A stretch of DNA of 12,688 nucleotides from CAYVSF01 sp046482855 (GCA_046482855.1 JAWOEH010000216.1:1-12688), one strand, 5' to 3'. Numbered from the stretch's first letter, positions 5,580-12,688 are shown. Numbers and translations: made by a program. Notes: a model not told the origin generated them from the sequence alone.

Positions 5580-6532
5580 TTAAAAGTTACGGGATAGGTT
5601 TTCTGTACATTCACTTTTTTGCCTCTTTGTTCGCCCGGTATCCAGTCCGGCATCGATTTTACCAGGTCTAATGCTACCTTATCGGCTAAAGGAGTCAGGC
5701 CTCTGATAACTTTGGGATTTGTCACTTTCCCCTGGCAGTTGATTAGAAAACGCACATAGACTACTCCTTGTACTTTAGACGAGTGAACATGCAAGTACTT
5801 ATTAACTGCCTTCTTGCCTCCCTCAAATTCAGGCATCTTCTCCACAATATAAAAATGCTGGTCCCCACATGGAGATGCATCCTCCCGGGGTTGTTCTTCT
5901 TCAATGGCAATGTCGTCGTCCACAATGCTAATGATTTGCATGCCTTGCTCTTGGTCTTGCTCTGCGATAGCCAATGTGTTTTCATCCGGTGTGTTGGCAC
6001 TCTTTGCATAGTGGTCGAACTCTTTAACAATCCCCTGAAATAGGATGAAAGAAACTACCCGGGATAGCTCAGAAGTTTGTTTGTCAGTTTTGGTAATCAA
6101 CCTCAAAGCTTCAAAATGCAATGCAGGAGATAGGTCCCTTAAAATTGCAGGATTGTCCGATAAATAAGTGATATGTTTTAACAACTTGTAATAGGTGGAG
6201 GAGGTGTCATTGTTTTCATCGTTCAAATCATAGGCACTCAACATACAGTCTTTTAGCAGATGGATATCCAAGTGTGCTGACTTATAAAATCCACTCACAG
6301 CTAATATGGAATCCACTTGTTGCCTCTGTGCATCAAATTTTTTTGCATCCATATTGGTAGTTATCGTCTCATATTCAGTTGCAGCGGCTTGCAGGTAGTC
6401 AACATCCTTTCCGGCAGTTGCCAATTTTTTATTGATGCATTTAAGGGCAGCCTGTTCTGCCTTTTTTTCTGTTTGTGCATAGCCTGTAGTCCATGAAAAG
6501 ATCAGGACGAGTAGAAGAAGCTTGGTTTTCAT
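5576..6532 (-). CDS. Secreted TonB C-terminal-domain protein
   Basis: This 318-residue protein begins with a clear signal peptide (MKTKLLLLVLIFSWTTGYAQ, likely cut after Ala19), so it should be periplasmic. Residues about 20-215 are mostly helical and match no family I know. From 227 the sequence reads FYIVEKMPEFEGGKKAVNKY, the usual lead-in to a Bacteroidota TonB C-terminal domain. The domain itself follows at about 250-318, with VQGVVYVRFLINCQGKVTNPKV and a final TYPVTFN. Unlike true TonB it has no N-terminal membrane anchor, so it probably cannot couple to ExbBD. In Bacteroidota such domains often serve as periplasmic binding modules. No transporter gene lies next to it, and its role is unknown. 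No exact TAnnTTTG box is visible upstream. A palindrome, AACAAAATTTGTT, lies at 6639-6651. Confidence 0.85.
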   Translation of the reverse strand: MKTKLLLLVLIFSWTTGYAQTEKKAEQAALKCINKKLATAGKDVDYLQAAATEYETITTNMDAKKFDAQRQQVDSILAVSGFYKSAHLDIHLLKDCMLSAYDLNDENNDTSSTYYKLLKHITYLSDNPAILRDLSPALHFEALRLITKTDKQTSELSRVVSFILFQGIVKEFDHYAKSANTPDENTLAIAEQDQEQGMQIISIVDDDIAIEEEQPREDASPCGDQHFYIVEKMPEFEGGKKAVNKYLHVHSSKVQGVVYVRFLINCQGKVTNPKVIRGLTPLADKVALDLVKSMPDWIPGEQRGKKVNVQKTYPVTFN

Positions 6533-7072
6533 AATGGTGTTTTTTAGGGATAAAGTGTTTTCAGTTATTATAGCTGCTAGATAGTGTTTTTTTGTACACC
6601 AGATTTTTCCGGCTAAGAATTAATTACATGTCTAAAATAACAAAATTTGTTAGTATCCGGATGTGGGCGCTGAGGAAAATGGGCTGTATGTACGTTTTAC
6701 TTTTTGAATTCAATTGATTAAGCCAGATTCCTTCCTCTGTGGCTAGCACTGGTTAACAGCGCTCAGCCGCTTTCCTAATGGCCTTGTCATGTTCAATTGC
6801 CAGGCTGGAGCTATGTCTATGCCACCGAAGATCAAAAATCTCTTACGACCGACAGGAATGCTTAGAAGTATGATTCCCGATTCATTCTCTGGGAGTCAGT
6901 TTGTTTTAGTTGTCCAGTAGACAGTTGAGAGAGCTTGTCTCTATGCTCATGCCTGAAGTGTCCCGGGAAATGGTTTCTACCCTGAGGCATGCGTTCCGTA
7001 TTGTTGTTGGTTAAATACTTGAGGTACATGGTTACCAATTATCAGGCGTTAAGGCTTGCTCGATTATTCATC
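6533..7072. other. Gene-poor interval between the TonB-C and SulP genes
   Basis: More than 500 bases hold no open frame that reads like a protein on either strand. Apart from the AACAAAATTTGTT palindrome at 6639-6651 I find no repeat, RNA gene or terminator. The two flanking genes diverge, so the 5' leaders of both lie here and in the next 200 bases. Confidence 0.5.
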
Positions 7073-7110
7073 TATTTTTGTTTATTTCATTCGGAAATTT
7101 GCTATTTTTG
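7073..7110 (+). promoter_or_regulatory. Candidate promoter(s) of the SulP transporter gene
   Basis: Two exact TAnnTTTG boxes, both TATTTTTG, occur at 7073-7080 and 7103-7110. The end of the first supplies a TTTG (7077-7080) 22 bp upstream of the second, close to the -33/-7 spacing of Bacteroidota promoters. The downstream box is therefore the better candidate. Transcription from it would start near 7117 and give a leader of roughly 165 nt before the SulP gene. Confidence 0.5.
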
Positions 7111-7122
7111 CGCTTCGAAAAA

Positions 7123-7179
7123 ATGGAGGACACACAAAAAGCATATCACCATCTTCTGCCTGCGGTAACGCCACCTTAA
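7123..7179 (+). other. Possible 18-codon leader ORF in the SulP transcript
   Basis: An ATG at 7123, just after the predicted transcription start, opens an 18-residue frame, MEDTQKAYHHLLPAVTPP. Arms GAGGACA (7126-7132) and TGTCCTC (7185-7191) could pair around it. It could be a leader peptide, the start of a lost gene or chance. There is no family match, and nothing shows that it is translated. Confidence 0.2.
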
Positions 7180-7252
7180 AGCGTTGTCCTCATTCCGTAT
7201 TTGTTCGGTTTAAGCTTTTCCAATCAGTCATTTTACGATAAAATAATATAAC

Positions 7253-7277
7253 CAAATGCACAGCCATTTGTAAGGGG
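7253..7277 (+). promoter_or_regulatory. Hairpin next to the SulP ribosome binding site
   Basis: CAAATG (7253-7258) and CATTTG (7265-7270) form a perfect 6-bp stem with a 6-base loop. Two bases later comes AAGGGG (7272-7277), a good Shine-Dalgarno match 6 bases before the ATG at 7284. Such a site is uncommon in Bacteroidota and supports this start. The stem is too short to call a riboswitch. Confidence 0.4.
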
Positions 7278-7283
7278 ATTTTT

Positions 7284-8813
7284 ATGAAGAGATATTTCAA
7301 TTTATTCGATTTTACACAAAAAGTAGATTATAAAACAGAGGTCTTATCCGGTCTTACGGTCGCGTTGGCGCTCGTTCCCGAAGCGGTAGCTTTTGCGCTC
7401 ATAGCAGGATTGTCACCATTAACAGGTCTGTATGCGTCATTTGTTATGGGTTTAGTCTCGTCTGTTTTTGGCGGTCGTCCCGGAATGATTTCAGGAGCCA
7501 CAGGTGCCGTGGCTGTTGTAATTGGTGACTTGGTAATCTCGCACGGAGTTGAGTATATCTTTGCTACAGTTGTTTTAGCTGGTATCATTCAAATTTTAGT
7601 GGGGGTCTTCCGATTGGGTAAGTTGATGAGATTGGTGCCCCATCCGGTAATTTTTGGTTTTGTGAATGGTTTGGCCATTATCATATTTATGTCGCAACTC
7701 GACCAATTTAAGGATGCATCAGGTAGTTGGCTGTCAGGCGCACCCTTATACACCATCTTGGGTTTGGTGCTGTTAACCATGCTTATAATTTGGGGATTGC
7801 CTAAACTGACAAAAGCCATTCCTGCCTCCTTAGTGGCAATTTTAGCTGTTTTTGGAATTGTTGTCGGTTTGGGAATTGATACGAAAACGGTTGGAGATAT
7901 CGCCTCCATTCAGGGAGGTTTCCCACCATTTCATATTCCCAGGATCCCTTTCCATTTCGAAACCCTGACACTGATTTTTCCCTATGCAGCTATCATGGCT
8001 GGTATTGGTTTAATTGAAAGTTTGTTAACGTTAAACATTATTGATGAAATAACAGAAACTCGTGGTAGAGGAAATAAAGAGGCAGTAGCTCAGGGTGCAG
8101 CAAATGTTTTATCGGGTTTTTTCTCCGGAATGGGAGGATGTGCCATGTTGGGGCAAAGCCTTATTAATACTTCGAACGGTGCACGAGCCAGACTCTCGGG
8201 AATTGTTGCCGCTGTTACACTTCTGTTATTTGTCATGTTTGCCGCAGGCTTAATTGAGCAATTACCTATGGCCGCTCTTACTGGTTTGATGATTATGGTT
8301 GCCATTGGCACGTTTGAGTGGGCAAGTTTAAGGACGTTTAATAAAATGCCTAAATCCGATATATTTGTAATGGTTGTTGTAACGGTGGTAACAGTTGTAT
8401 TGCATAATTTGGCTTATGCTGTAATTATTGGCGTAATTATAGCGGCATTGGTTTTTGCCTGGGATAATGCCAAACGTATCCGCGCAAGAAAATCCATCGA
8501 TGAACACGGGATAAAGCATTATGAAATCTACGGACCCTTATTTTTCGGTTCCGTTTCGGTTTTTAATGAGAAATTTGATATTCTTAATGACCCGGATGAA
8601 ATTATTATTGATTTTAAAGAGAGTCGAGTTGTTGATATGTCAGCAATTGAAGTGCTTAACAAGATAACAGAGCGCTATTTTAAAGTGGGTAAAAAGGTCC
8701 ATTTGCGTCATTTAAGTCCCGATTGTCAAAAATTACTTCAAAATGCAGATAAAATCATTGATGTCAATGTACTTGAAGACCCAACGTATAAAGTGGTAGT
8801 GGATAAGGTTTAA
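7284..8813 (+). CDS. SulP family inorganic anion transporter with STAS domain
   Basis: SulP proteins move sulfate, bicarbonate or related anions across the inner membrane. This one has 509 residues, normal for the bacterial family. The first half shows the SulP hallmark GLTVALALVPEAVAFALIAG (about 23-42) followed by LSPLTGLYASFVMG, then SGATGAVAVVIGDLV and VPHPVIFGFVNGLAII, in a series of hydrophobic helices to about residue 400. Residues about 405-509 form a cytosolic STAS domain, with IYGPLFFGSVSVF, IIDFKESRVVDMSAIEVL and VHLRHLSPDCQKLL. The start is backed by AAGGGG six bases upstream. The protein appears intact. Sequence alone does not say whether the substrate is sulfate or bicarbonate; the STAS-bearing architecture is shared by both. 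It stands alone, transcribed toward the redox genes on the opposite strand. Confidence 0.93.
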   Translation: MKRYFNLFDFTQKVDYKTEVLSGLTVALALVPEAVAFALIAGLSPLTGLYASFVMGLVSSVFGGRPGMISGATGAVAVVIGDLVISHGVEYIFATVVLAGIIQILVGVFRLGKLMRLVPHPVIFGFVNGLAIIIFMSQLDQFKDASGSWLSGAPLYTILGLVLLTMLIIWGLPKLTKAIPASLVAILAVFGIVVGLGIDTKTVGDIASIQGGFPPFHIPRIPFHFETLTLIFPYAAIMAGIGLIESLLTLNIIDEITETRGRGNKEAVAQGAANVLSGFFSGMGGCAMLGQSLINTSNGARARLSGIVAAVTLLLFVMFAAGLIEQLPMAALTGLMIMVAIGTFEWASLRTFNKMPKSDIFVMVVVTVVTVVLHNLAYAVIIGVIIAALVFAWDNAKRIRARKSIDEHGIKHYEIYGPLFFGSVSVFNEKFDILNDPDEIIIDFKESRVVDMSAIEVLNKITERYFKVGKKVHLRHLSPDCQKLLQNADKIIDVNVLEDPTYKVVVDKV

Positions 8814-9008
8814 GGTGTTGTTTGTTTATTAGCCTGTTGGGCAAGATCTCTTTGAATCTCGTCCATGAAGTTATGCATGTTGTTTGACTGTTGCTAACAA
8901 CCAAAAAGCAGGGACGCCAAGATGTTTATAGGAATTGTCCGTTTTAATTTCATGATGTCCATCTTTAAGGCGTATGGTAACATTGATCTTAGAGAAGTAA
9001 GATAGGCT
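8810..9008 (-). pseudogene. Frameshifted gene remnant downstream of SulP
   Basis: Two overlapping minus-strand frames look like pieces of one protein. The first (9008 down to 8871) contains INVTIRLKDGHHEIKTDNSY, then KHLGVPAFWLLATVKQ, a strand-strand-helix pattern. It hits a stop at 8871-8873. The second frame takes over near 8893 with NNMHNFMDEIQRDLAQQANK and ends at a stop touching the last bases of the SulP gene. A one-base shift near 8885 would join them into a protein end of about 60 residues. No ATG lies in the first frame, and a stop precedes it at 9009-9011, so the 5' part is missing too. I do not recognise the family. Another frame here (8894-9160) ends in a lipoprotein-like LLFGC, which I treat as chance. 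Confidence 0.4.
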
Positions 9009-9056
9009 TTATATTTTAGTATACTATTGTCGGGAGAAATTTGGTTTAACCTATTT

Positions 9057-9204
9057 AGATTGCTTCGGTTCCCTCGCAAAGACCTGCTTGTATTGGACTT
9101 ATATGGGGCGGAAGGGGGTTGGTTTTCGGCTTGCCCGAAAACCAACCCCTTCCGCCCCATACCTCTTCTAATTGCTGTCCATTGCGAACGTAGTGAAGCA
9201 ATCT
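9057..9204. repeat. Nested palindromic element with a 27-bp hairpin
   Basis: The inner part (9102-9161) is a near-perfect hairpin. A 28-nt left arm (9102-9129, beginning TATGGGGCGGAAGGGG) pairs with a 27-nt right arm (9135-9161) around a 5-nt loop, with one extra G as the only bulge. The outer part is a weaker inverted pair, AGATTGCTTCGG... at 9057-9079 and ...GTGAAGCAATCT at 9182-9204, matching over 10 bases at one end and 5 at the other. Motifs like ATTGCGA...GAAGCAATCT are common dispersed repeats in many genomes. The element lies between convergent genes, so the hairpin may also stop transcription from both sides, although no clean T-tract follows it. Confidence 0.65.
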
Positions 9205-9319
9205 GTTTTTTTTACCCGGACACCAATGATTTTAGTACTTGTCAACATGTGTTCTTCGGACATAGTAATATCGATCCAATAAAACCAACTTAAAATATAC
9301 CCGCTGATGTTTTGCTGCG

Positions 9320-10597
9320 CTACTGCCAAAACACATTCTCCGGCTTCCACTTGTCCTTGGGCTTATCCTTGCCTGTTGGATAACCTATGGGAATTACATT
9401 TAAGGGCACGTGATTTTCGGGCAGTTTGAGTGCTGTTTTTACCACGTTTATCCTGTCGGCGTAAGGATATGCGGCCGTCCATACAGCTCCCAGTCCCATG
9501 CTCTCGGCGGCAAGCAGTATGTTTTCCGAGGCGGCTGAGCAGTCCTGCGACCAGTAGCCTTCTTCCTTCAGATTGCCGGCTTTCTCCATGTCGCCACACA
9601 CCACAATGGCAGTCTCTACTTGCGACAACATCTTGGCATAGGGCAACTTTTCAGCCAGTAGATCCAGGGTTTCACGTTGCGTAACCACATGAAATGCCCA
9701 GGGTTGCCTGTTGGCCGCTGTTGGAGCCGCCATGCCTGCCTTTAACAGGGTCTCTATTTGATCTTCCGATACAGACTGGTCGGTAAAGTGACGTACACTC
9801 TTCCGGTTGTGTATCACTTCCAATGTGGCATTTGGGTATCTTTTGTCATAATTGGGAACGAAGGGTGCACCGTCTATTTTGTCCAACGACTCACCTGTTT
9901 TGGCGATAAAAGGTCCGGTTTCGTAATAATTTCCGCCTGCGTAGATAAGCGGATTCAACCGCTTCACATCTATACGACCCTGGGCATCTAAAATAGCTTC
10001 ATCGGCCTTTACATCTACCACTTTCCCGATGAACTGCCGGTGCGAACCCAAATCTTGAAACGAGGTAAGTTCACACTCCAAAACAATGGGAAATTCTTTT
10101 ACATAAGGCGCATTTACAAGATCACTTCTAACAGGCGTGAGTCCGGTTTCCTTAAATTTGTCCACATCTTTCCCCGATAAACGACCGGCATAATCGACAT
10201 ACTTTGCCATTTCGGAGGAAGGGATGTTGACCGTGAAGGCTTTTGAATCCGTTACATTGCCATGGGAGTAGGTGGCAGGACGCATGGAGACGGCTATACT
10301 GAGCGGATGGGAGTTGCAAATGCTTATCCAGGCGGCTGTCATGATGTTGGGTTTTCCCGCTTTGTCGTAAGATCCGATTACCAGGGCAGGTTTGGGGTAC
10401 AGTTCACTTTTTATACCCAGCGATCGCTTTTGGAAGGGAGTTGTTGCCGTATCCGATGTTGCTATCTGCGAATTTTCAGGTACAACGCTTGAGTCCGGTG
10501 TGCTGGTATCGGGGGGGGCCTCTTTCTGTGTCAATTGAATGACCAATGCCAGTACTACGGCGGCAAGCACAATATTTAAAAATTTGGCTTTGTTCAT
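9320..10597 (-). CDS. Membrane-anchored flavin-reductase-like/nitroreductase fusion
   Basis: This 425-residue protein joins two flavin domains behind one hydrophobic segment. Residues 7-22 (LNIVLAAVVLALVIQL) form a signal anchor or uncleaved signal. A Thr/Ser/Pro-rich linker runs to about 55, so both enzyme domains probably sit outside the cytoplasm. Residues about 62-235 match a flavoredoxin-type FMN-binding split barrel (PKPALVIGSYDKAGKPNIMT, then HGNVTDSKAFTVNIP). Residues about 258-425 match the nitroreductase family (NRKSVRHFTDQSVS, AAPTAANRQPWAFHVV, ESMGLGAVWTAAYP, NVIPIGYPTG). Each domain normally exists as a separate cytosolic protein, so fusion and apparent export are unusual. The gene begins 12 bp after the NosR/NapH-like gene and forms an operon with it, which suggests the membrane protein supplies electrons. 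The substrate is unknown; quinones or nitro compounds are typical of nitroreductases. Confidence 0.88.
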   Translation of the reverse strand: MNKAKFLNIVLAAVVLALVIQLTQKEAPPDTSTPDSSVVPENSQIATSDTATTPFQKRSLGIKSELYPKPALVIGSYDKAGKPNIMTAAWISICNSHPLSIAVSMRPATYSHGNVTDSKAFTVNIPSSEMAKYVDYAGRLSGKDVDKFKETGLTPVRSDLVNAPYVKEFPIVLECELTSFQDLGSHRQFIGKVVDVKADEAILDAQGRIDVKRLNPLIYAGGNYYETGPFIAKTGESLDKIDGAPFVPNYDKRYPNATLEVIHNRKSVRHFTDQSVSEDQIETLLKAGMAAPTAANRQPWAFHVVTQRETLDLLAEKLPYAKMLSQVETAIVVCGDMEKAGNLKEEGYWSQDCSAASENILLAAESMGLGAVWTAAYPYADRINVVKTALKLPENHVPLNVIPIGYPTGKDKPKDKWKPENVFWQ

Positions 10598-10609
10598 GAT
10601 GGTAAGGTG

Positions 10610-11764
10610 TTATGATGTGGTCTTTTTTGCTTTTTGGTAGGCGATGGTATCCAGCAGGCATCCTGTAGGGCAAAGCGAACACCAGGGTTTGGTGAAAAAC
10701 AGGGACAACAAAACAATGATGACCCCGAAGATAATGAACCCGATGCCCACTATCCTAAATGAAAAGAACAGGAAAGGTTCGAAATTGGATAATGTGGGAG
10801 TAAAGCCTAATAGTAAGACGCCAGCAATAAAAATAAGGTATAATTCCCGTGCATTTATGCCCTTGAATCGTGTTGGCAGCGCTCTTTTTTTGAAGGGCGT
10901 ATAGCGATTTGTCAGCTCTTGTAAGGCGCCCATGGGGCAAAGGTAATTGCAGTAGAATTTACGTTTGCCAATAAATGAGAGCATCAGTGCCAGCAGGAAT
11001 ACCACAGAGGTCTGCCAGTTGGCACGCCAGGTAAAACCCTCCTGTAACCATCCGTTCAACAATTGAACCGATAGGGCATTGTTGAGTAGTACCCCCATGA
11101 TAACCAGCACCAATAGCATATAAAGAGTGCGGTATTTGGCTACGCCTTTTTTATAAACCATCAGTAGGGATAGCAACATCAGCTCCAAAAACAGCACGTC
11201 TTTGAATCTTGTCCAAAACTTGGTTTCATGGATAACCGAGGCATCGGAACGCACAATGGCGGCAGCTGTATTCCTGACACCAGCCAGTACCGCTTTACTT
11301 GTGTAAGTAGCACCCGTAACGATGTCCACCTGGAGTTGTGTGGCTTCTTCCAGGCTAACGCCCTGCCACTTGCCTATAAACTTCTCCCCATATATGGCTT
11401 CGATGTAGTCGCTGCTCTCATTGTTAGGCAGCAATGTGATTTTGGTGATGGTTAAACTGTCATCAACCCCAATTAGTAGGGGGACCTTACCCCCGTAGCC
11501 GTATTGTTGCGAGTAATCGGTGGAAAGCAGTGCTGACCCAATTTTGTTGCCATGGGTATTGTATACATCCATGGCCCCAAGCCTGTTATGCGTAAAAGAA
11601 GTTGCCGAGGGAAAAATATCCTGTACCGCCTCCAATGTCACCGTAATTTCTGCTTCCTCTTTCTGAAATAAAAAATCTCTGCCTCCCCGGTAGGCTAAGG
11701 CTATTAATATGATGATGATGAAAGTGTATTGGTATAGCGTTGCCTCTAGTTGGTGTTTCTTCAT
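10610..11764 (-). CDS. NosR/NapH-like membrane redox protein with covalent-FMN motif
   Basis: This 384-residue inner-membrane protein appears to carry electrons across or out of the membrane. A first helix (13-25) is followed by an extracytoplasmic FMN-binding domain (about 40-172). That domain has the flavinylation signature D147-IVTGATYT-155; Thr155 is the expected site of covalent FMN, attached by an ApbE enzyme encoded elsewhere. About five more transmembrane helices follow (190-205, 213-230, 252-266, 308-322, 335-357). Two cysteine clusters of the NapH/NosR type face one side: C272-NYL-C276-P and C362-SL-C365-PTG-C369, each fit for an iron-sulfur centre. True NosR is about twice as long and has extra ferredoxin motifs, so this is a shorter relative. 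It is the first gene of an operon with the flavoenzyme fusion downstream. A promoter with good -33 and -7 boxes lies upstream. Confidence 0.88.
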   Translation of the reverse strand: MKKHQLEATLYQYTFIIIILIALAYRGGRDFLFQKEEAEITVTLEAVQDIFPSATSFTHNRLGAMDVYNTHGNKIGSALLSTDYSQQYGYGGKVPLLIGVDDSLTITKITLLPNNESSDYIEAIYGEKFIGKWQGVSLEEATQLQVDIVTGATYTSKAVLAGVRNTAAAIVRSDASVIHETKFWTRFKDVLFLELMLLSLLMVYKKGVAKYRTLYMLLVLVIMGVLLNNALSVQLLNGWLQEGFTWRANWQTSVVFLLALMLSFIGKRKFYCNYLCPMGALQELTNRYTPFKKRALPTRFKGINARELYLIFIAGVLLLGFTPTLSNFEPFLFFSFRIVGIGFIIFGVIIVLLSLFFTKPWCSLCPTGCLLDTIAYQKAKKTTS

Positions 11765-11799
11765 TAATTTTTGGGTTGTTGATTTTTAAATGCCCGTCA

Positions 11800-11832
11800 C
11801 AAAGGTATACAGGTTAAGCAATTATTTACCAA
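11800..11832 (-). promoter_or_regulatory. Promoter of the redox operon
   Basis: On the minus strand, TACCTTTG (11800-11807) fits the Bacteroidota -7 consensus exactly. TTGG (11829-11832) lies 21 bp further upstream as a -33 box. The start codon at 11764 is 35 bp downstream of the -7 box. This separates the redox pair from the HD gene, which ends at 11907. Confidence 0.6.
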
Positions 11833-11906
11833 TGCGCATATAGTTTAAAATCGTTTTATGTATCGGTAAGATCGTCCTTTTTGCTTCGCAACTGCTCGTT
11901 TATACC

Positions 11907-12404
11907 TTATTTGTCGGCAGCTGTTGCATACATGCTTTTGAGGGTAGCCGTTCCAGTTTCGGTTTTGAAATAGCTCTTCCGAAAACTTGCTATGGCATGC
12001 TCGGGGAGTTCATTTTCATAGCTATTCACCAAAAAGTCCGCTTCAATTAAAATTTGGAAGTCAATTCCGTCGATGTGTTGATAGGAGTGATGGTTGCCTA
12101 TTAAAAAGCAGACTCTGTCGAGCAGGGTCTTGTCCGGGTTTAAATCCGCCAACAACTTTCTGGCAATGGGCGGCCCCTCAATCTCCTGATAATGGCCACT
12201 GCTGGAGTTGTATTTCTTTTCGGCGGCTGGTATGCCAATATCGTGCAGGATGGCTGCAATGTCAACAATTTGTATTTGTCTCTCCGATAATCCTTCACGA
12301 CGTGCAATAAAATTGGCAAAGCTGTATACTTTCAGCGCGTGGTTTATCCTGGGTACATCGGTACCATAATAGGCAATCATTTTTTGGACAACGAGATCTG
12401 TCAT
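11907..12404 (-). CDS. HD-domain phosphohydrolase
   Basis: HD-domain proteins are metal-dependent phosphohydrolases acting on nucleotides or other phosphoesters. This one has 165 residues and consists of little more than the domain. The metal-binding set is visible as His22 (RINHALKV), the His54-Asp55 pair (AAILHDIGI), His71 (SSGHYQE) and His105/His106 (IGNHHSY). Asp118 or Asp123 (IEADFLVNSYE) may close the site. The arrangement resembles small single-domain HD proteins rather than HD-GYP cyclic-di-GMP phosphodiesterases, since no GYP follows. It is cytosolic, with no signal or membrane segment. It precedes the redox operon by 142 bp but has its own transcript boundary there, so a shared pathway is not implied. 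Substrate unknown. Confidence 0.88.
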   Translation of the reverse strand: MTDLVVQKMIAYYGTDVPRINHALKVYSFANFIARREGLSERQIQIVDIAAILHDIGIPAAEKKYNSSSGHYQEIEGPPIARKLLADLNPDKTLLDRVCFLIGNHHSYQHIDGIDFQILIEADFLVNSYENELPEHAIASFRKSYFKTETGTATLKSMYATAADK

Positions 12405-12475
12405 AGGTAGGTGGATTTAGCAGGTTGTGGATCTTTACATACTAACTGCGCATGGCCTGTAGAGCTATTTATTGA

Positions 12476-12528
12476 CTGCCACACTGCTTCATTAATCCGA
12501 ATAAGCGAAACAGTGTGGCAGTTTTTTT
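12476..12528. terminator. Hairpin terminator between the HD gene and the partial gene
   Basis: CTGCCACACTG (12476-12486) and CAGTGTGGCAG (12511-12521) are perfect 11-bp inverted arms with a 24-nt loop, followed by seven T at 12522-12528. The T-tract serves plus-strand transcripts, but no plus-strand gene lies to its left. On the minus strand it sits after the partial gene and before the HD gene, where the A-tract would precede the stem. It may work in both directions or end an antisense transcript. Confidence 0.65.
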
Positions 12529-12611
12529 CTGTGGGCGCAGAACCGTCAGGTATGTTTCCTGGTGTGTTTTGCTACCCTTTTTTTTAGTGGGGCATGGAAA
12601 GATCTCTGTGT

Positions 12612-12688
12612 TTACTTTCCTCCCGGAGGGCAATGCTCTTTCAGGAAATTGGTGTACAACGTCGAAAGATGTTTCGCAGTGCCTTCGC
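12612..12688 (-). CDS. 3' end of an unidentified gene (partial)
   Basis: The last 77 bases hold an open minus-strand frame that enters from outside the window and ends in TAA at 12612-12614. The visible end reads EGTAKHLSTLYTNFLKEH followed by CPPGGK, a plausible soluble C terminus with a helix. I do not recognise the family. A neighbouring frame is also open here, so the choice of frame is tentative; the downstream hairpin terminator supports a gene ending here on this strand. Confidence 0.3.
   Translation of the reverse strand, partial: EGTAKHLSTLYTNFLKEHCPPGGK

Noticed and set aside
8894..9160. 88-codon minus-strand frame ending in a lipoprotein-like LLFGC
   Set aside because: The upstream half lies in the hairpin and the end stops right after the cysteine; the neighbouring frame reads far more like a folded protein.
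9027..9293. 88-codon plus-strand open frame
   Set aside because: It is produced by the palindromic element at 9057-9204; the arms translate to unrelated residues and no family is seen.
1..12688. CRISPR arrays, tRNA or rRNA genes
   Set aside because: No regularly spaced direct repeats and no recognisable tRNA or rRNA sequence or fold were seen on either strand.

Overview
The window looks like a piece of a Bacteroidota chromosome, perhaps from the Bacteroidales/Marinilabiliales side. Three things suggest this. The promoters fit the Bacteroidota -7 box TAnnTTTG. The proteins are typical of the phylum: a periplasmic TonB C-terminal-domain protein, a DUF2200 protein and a zinc-ribbon IS1595-type transposase. 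Strong Shine-Dalgarno sites are scarce. All names were assigned by reading the sequence; no database search was run.

Bases 1-5400 are an accessory region with every gene on the minus strand. It starts exactly at the end of a complete IS1595-family element (1-960). Next comes a dead DUF523 gene with two in-frame stops. Then follows a compact three-gene cassette, read from right to left: an ADP-ribosyltransferase-like toxin candidate (2375-2878), a small antitoxin candidate (2125-2367) and a SecB-like chaperone (1697-2125). This is the layout of toxin-antitoxin-chaperone (TAC) anti-phage modules, and it most resembles CmdTAC. A class II Fic AMP-transferase (3424-4548) follows, with repeated operator-like half-sites over its promoter. 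It is bracketed by two copies of a roughly 180-200 bp repeat element (3021-3220 and 4761-4938). A DUF2200 gene and the 3' remnant of a membrane-protein gene close the region.

Bases 5576-9010 hold a secreted TonB-C protein on the minus strand, a long gene-poor interval with a candidate promoter and leader, and a SulP anion transporter on the plus strand. After the transporter come a frameshifted gene remnant on the minus strand and a nested palindromic repeat (9057-9204) with a very long hairpin.

Bases 9320-12688 carry a redox pair on the minus strand. A NosR/NapH-like membrane protein with a covalent-FMN motif and two iron-sulfur cysteine clusters lies 12 bp upstream of a membrane-anchored fusion of a flavin-reductase-like domain and a nitroreductase domain. 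Together they suggest an electron route from the membrane to an extracytoplasmic flavoenzyme. An HD-domain hydrolase, a hairpin terminator and the tail of one more gene finish the window.
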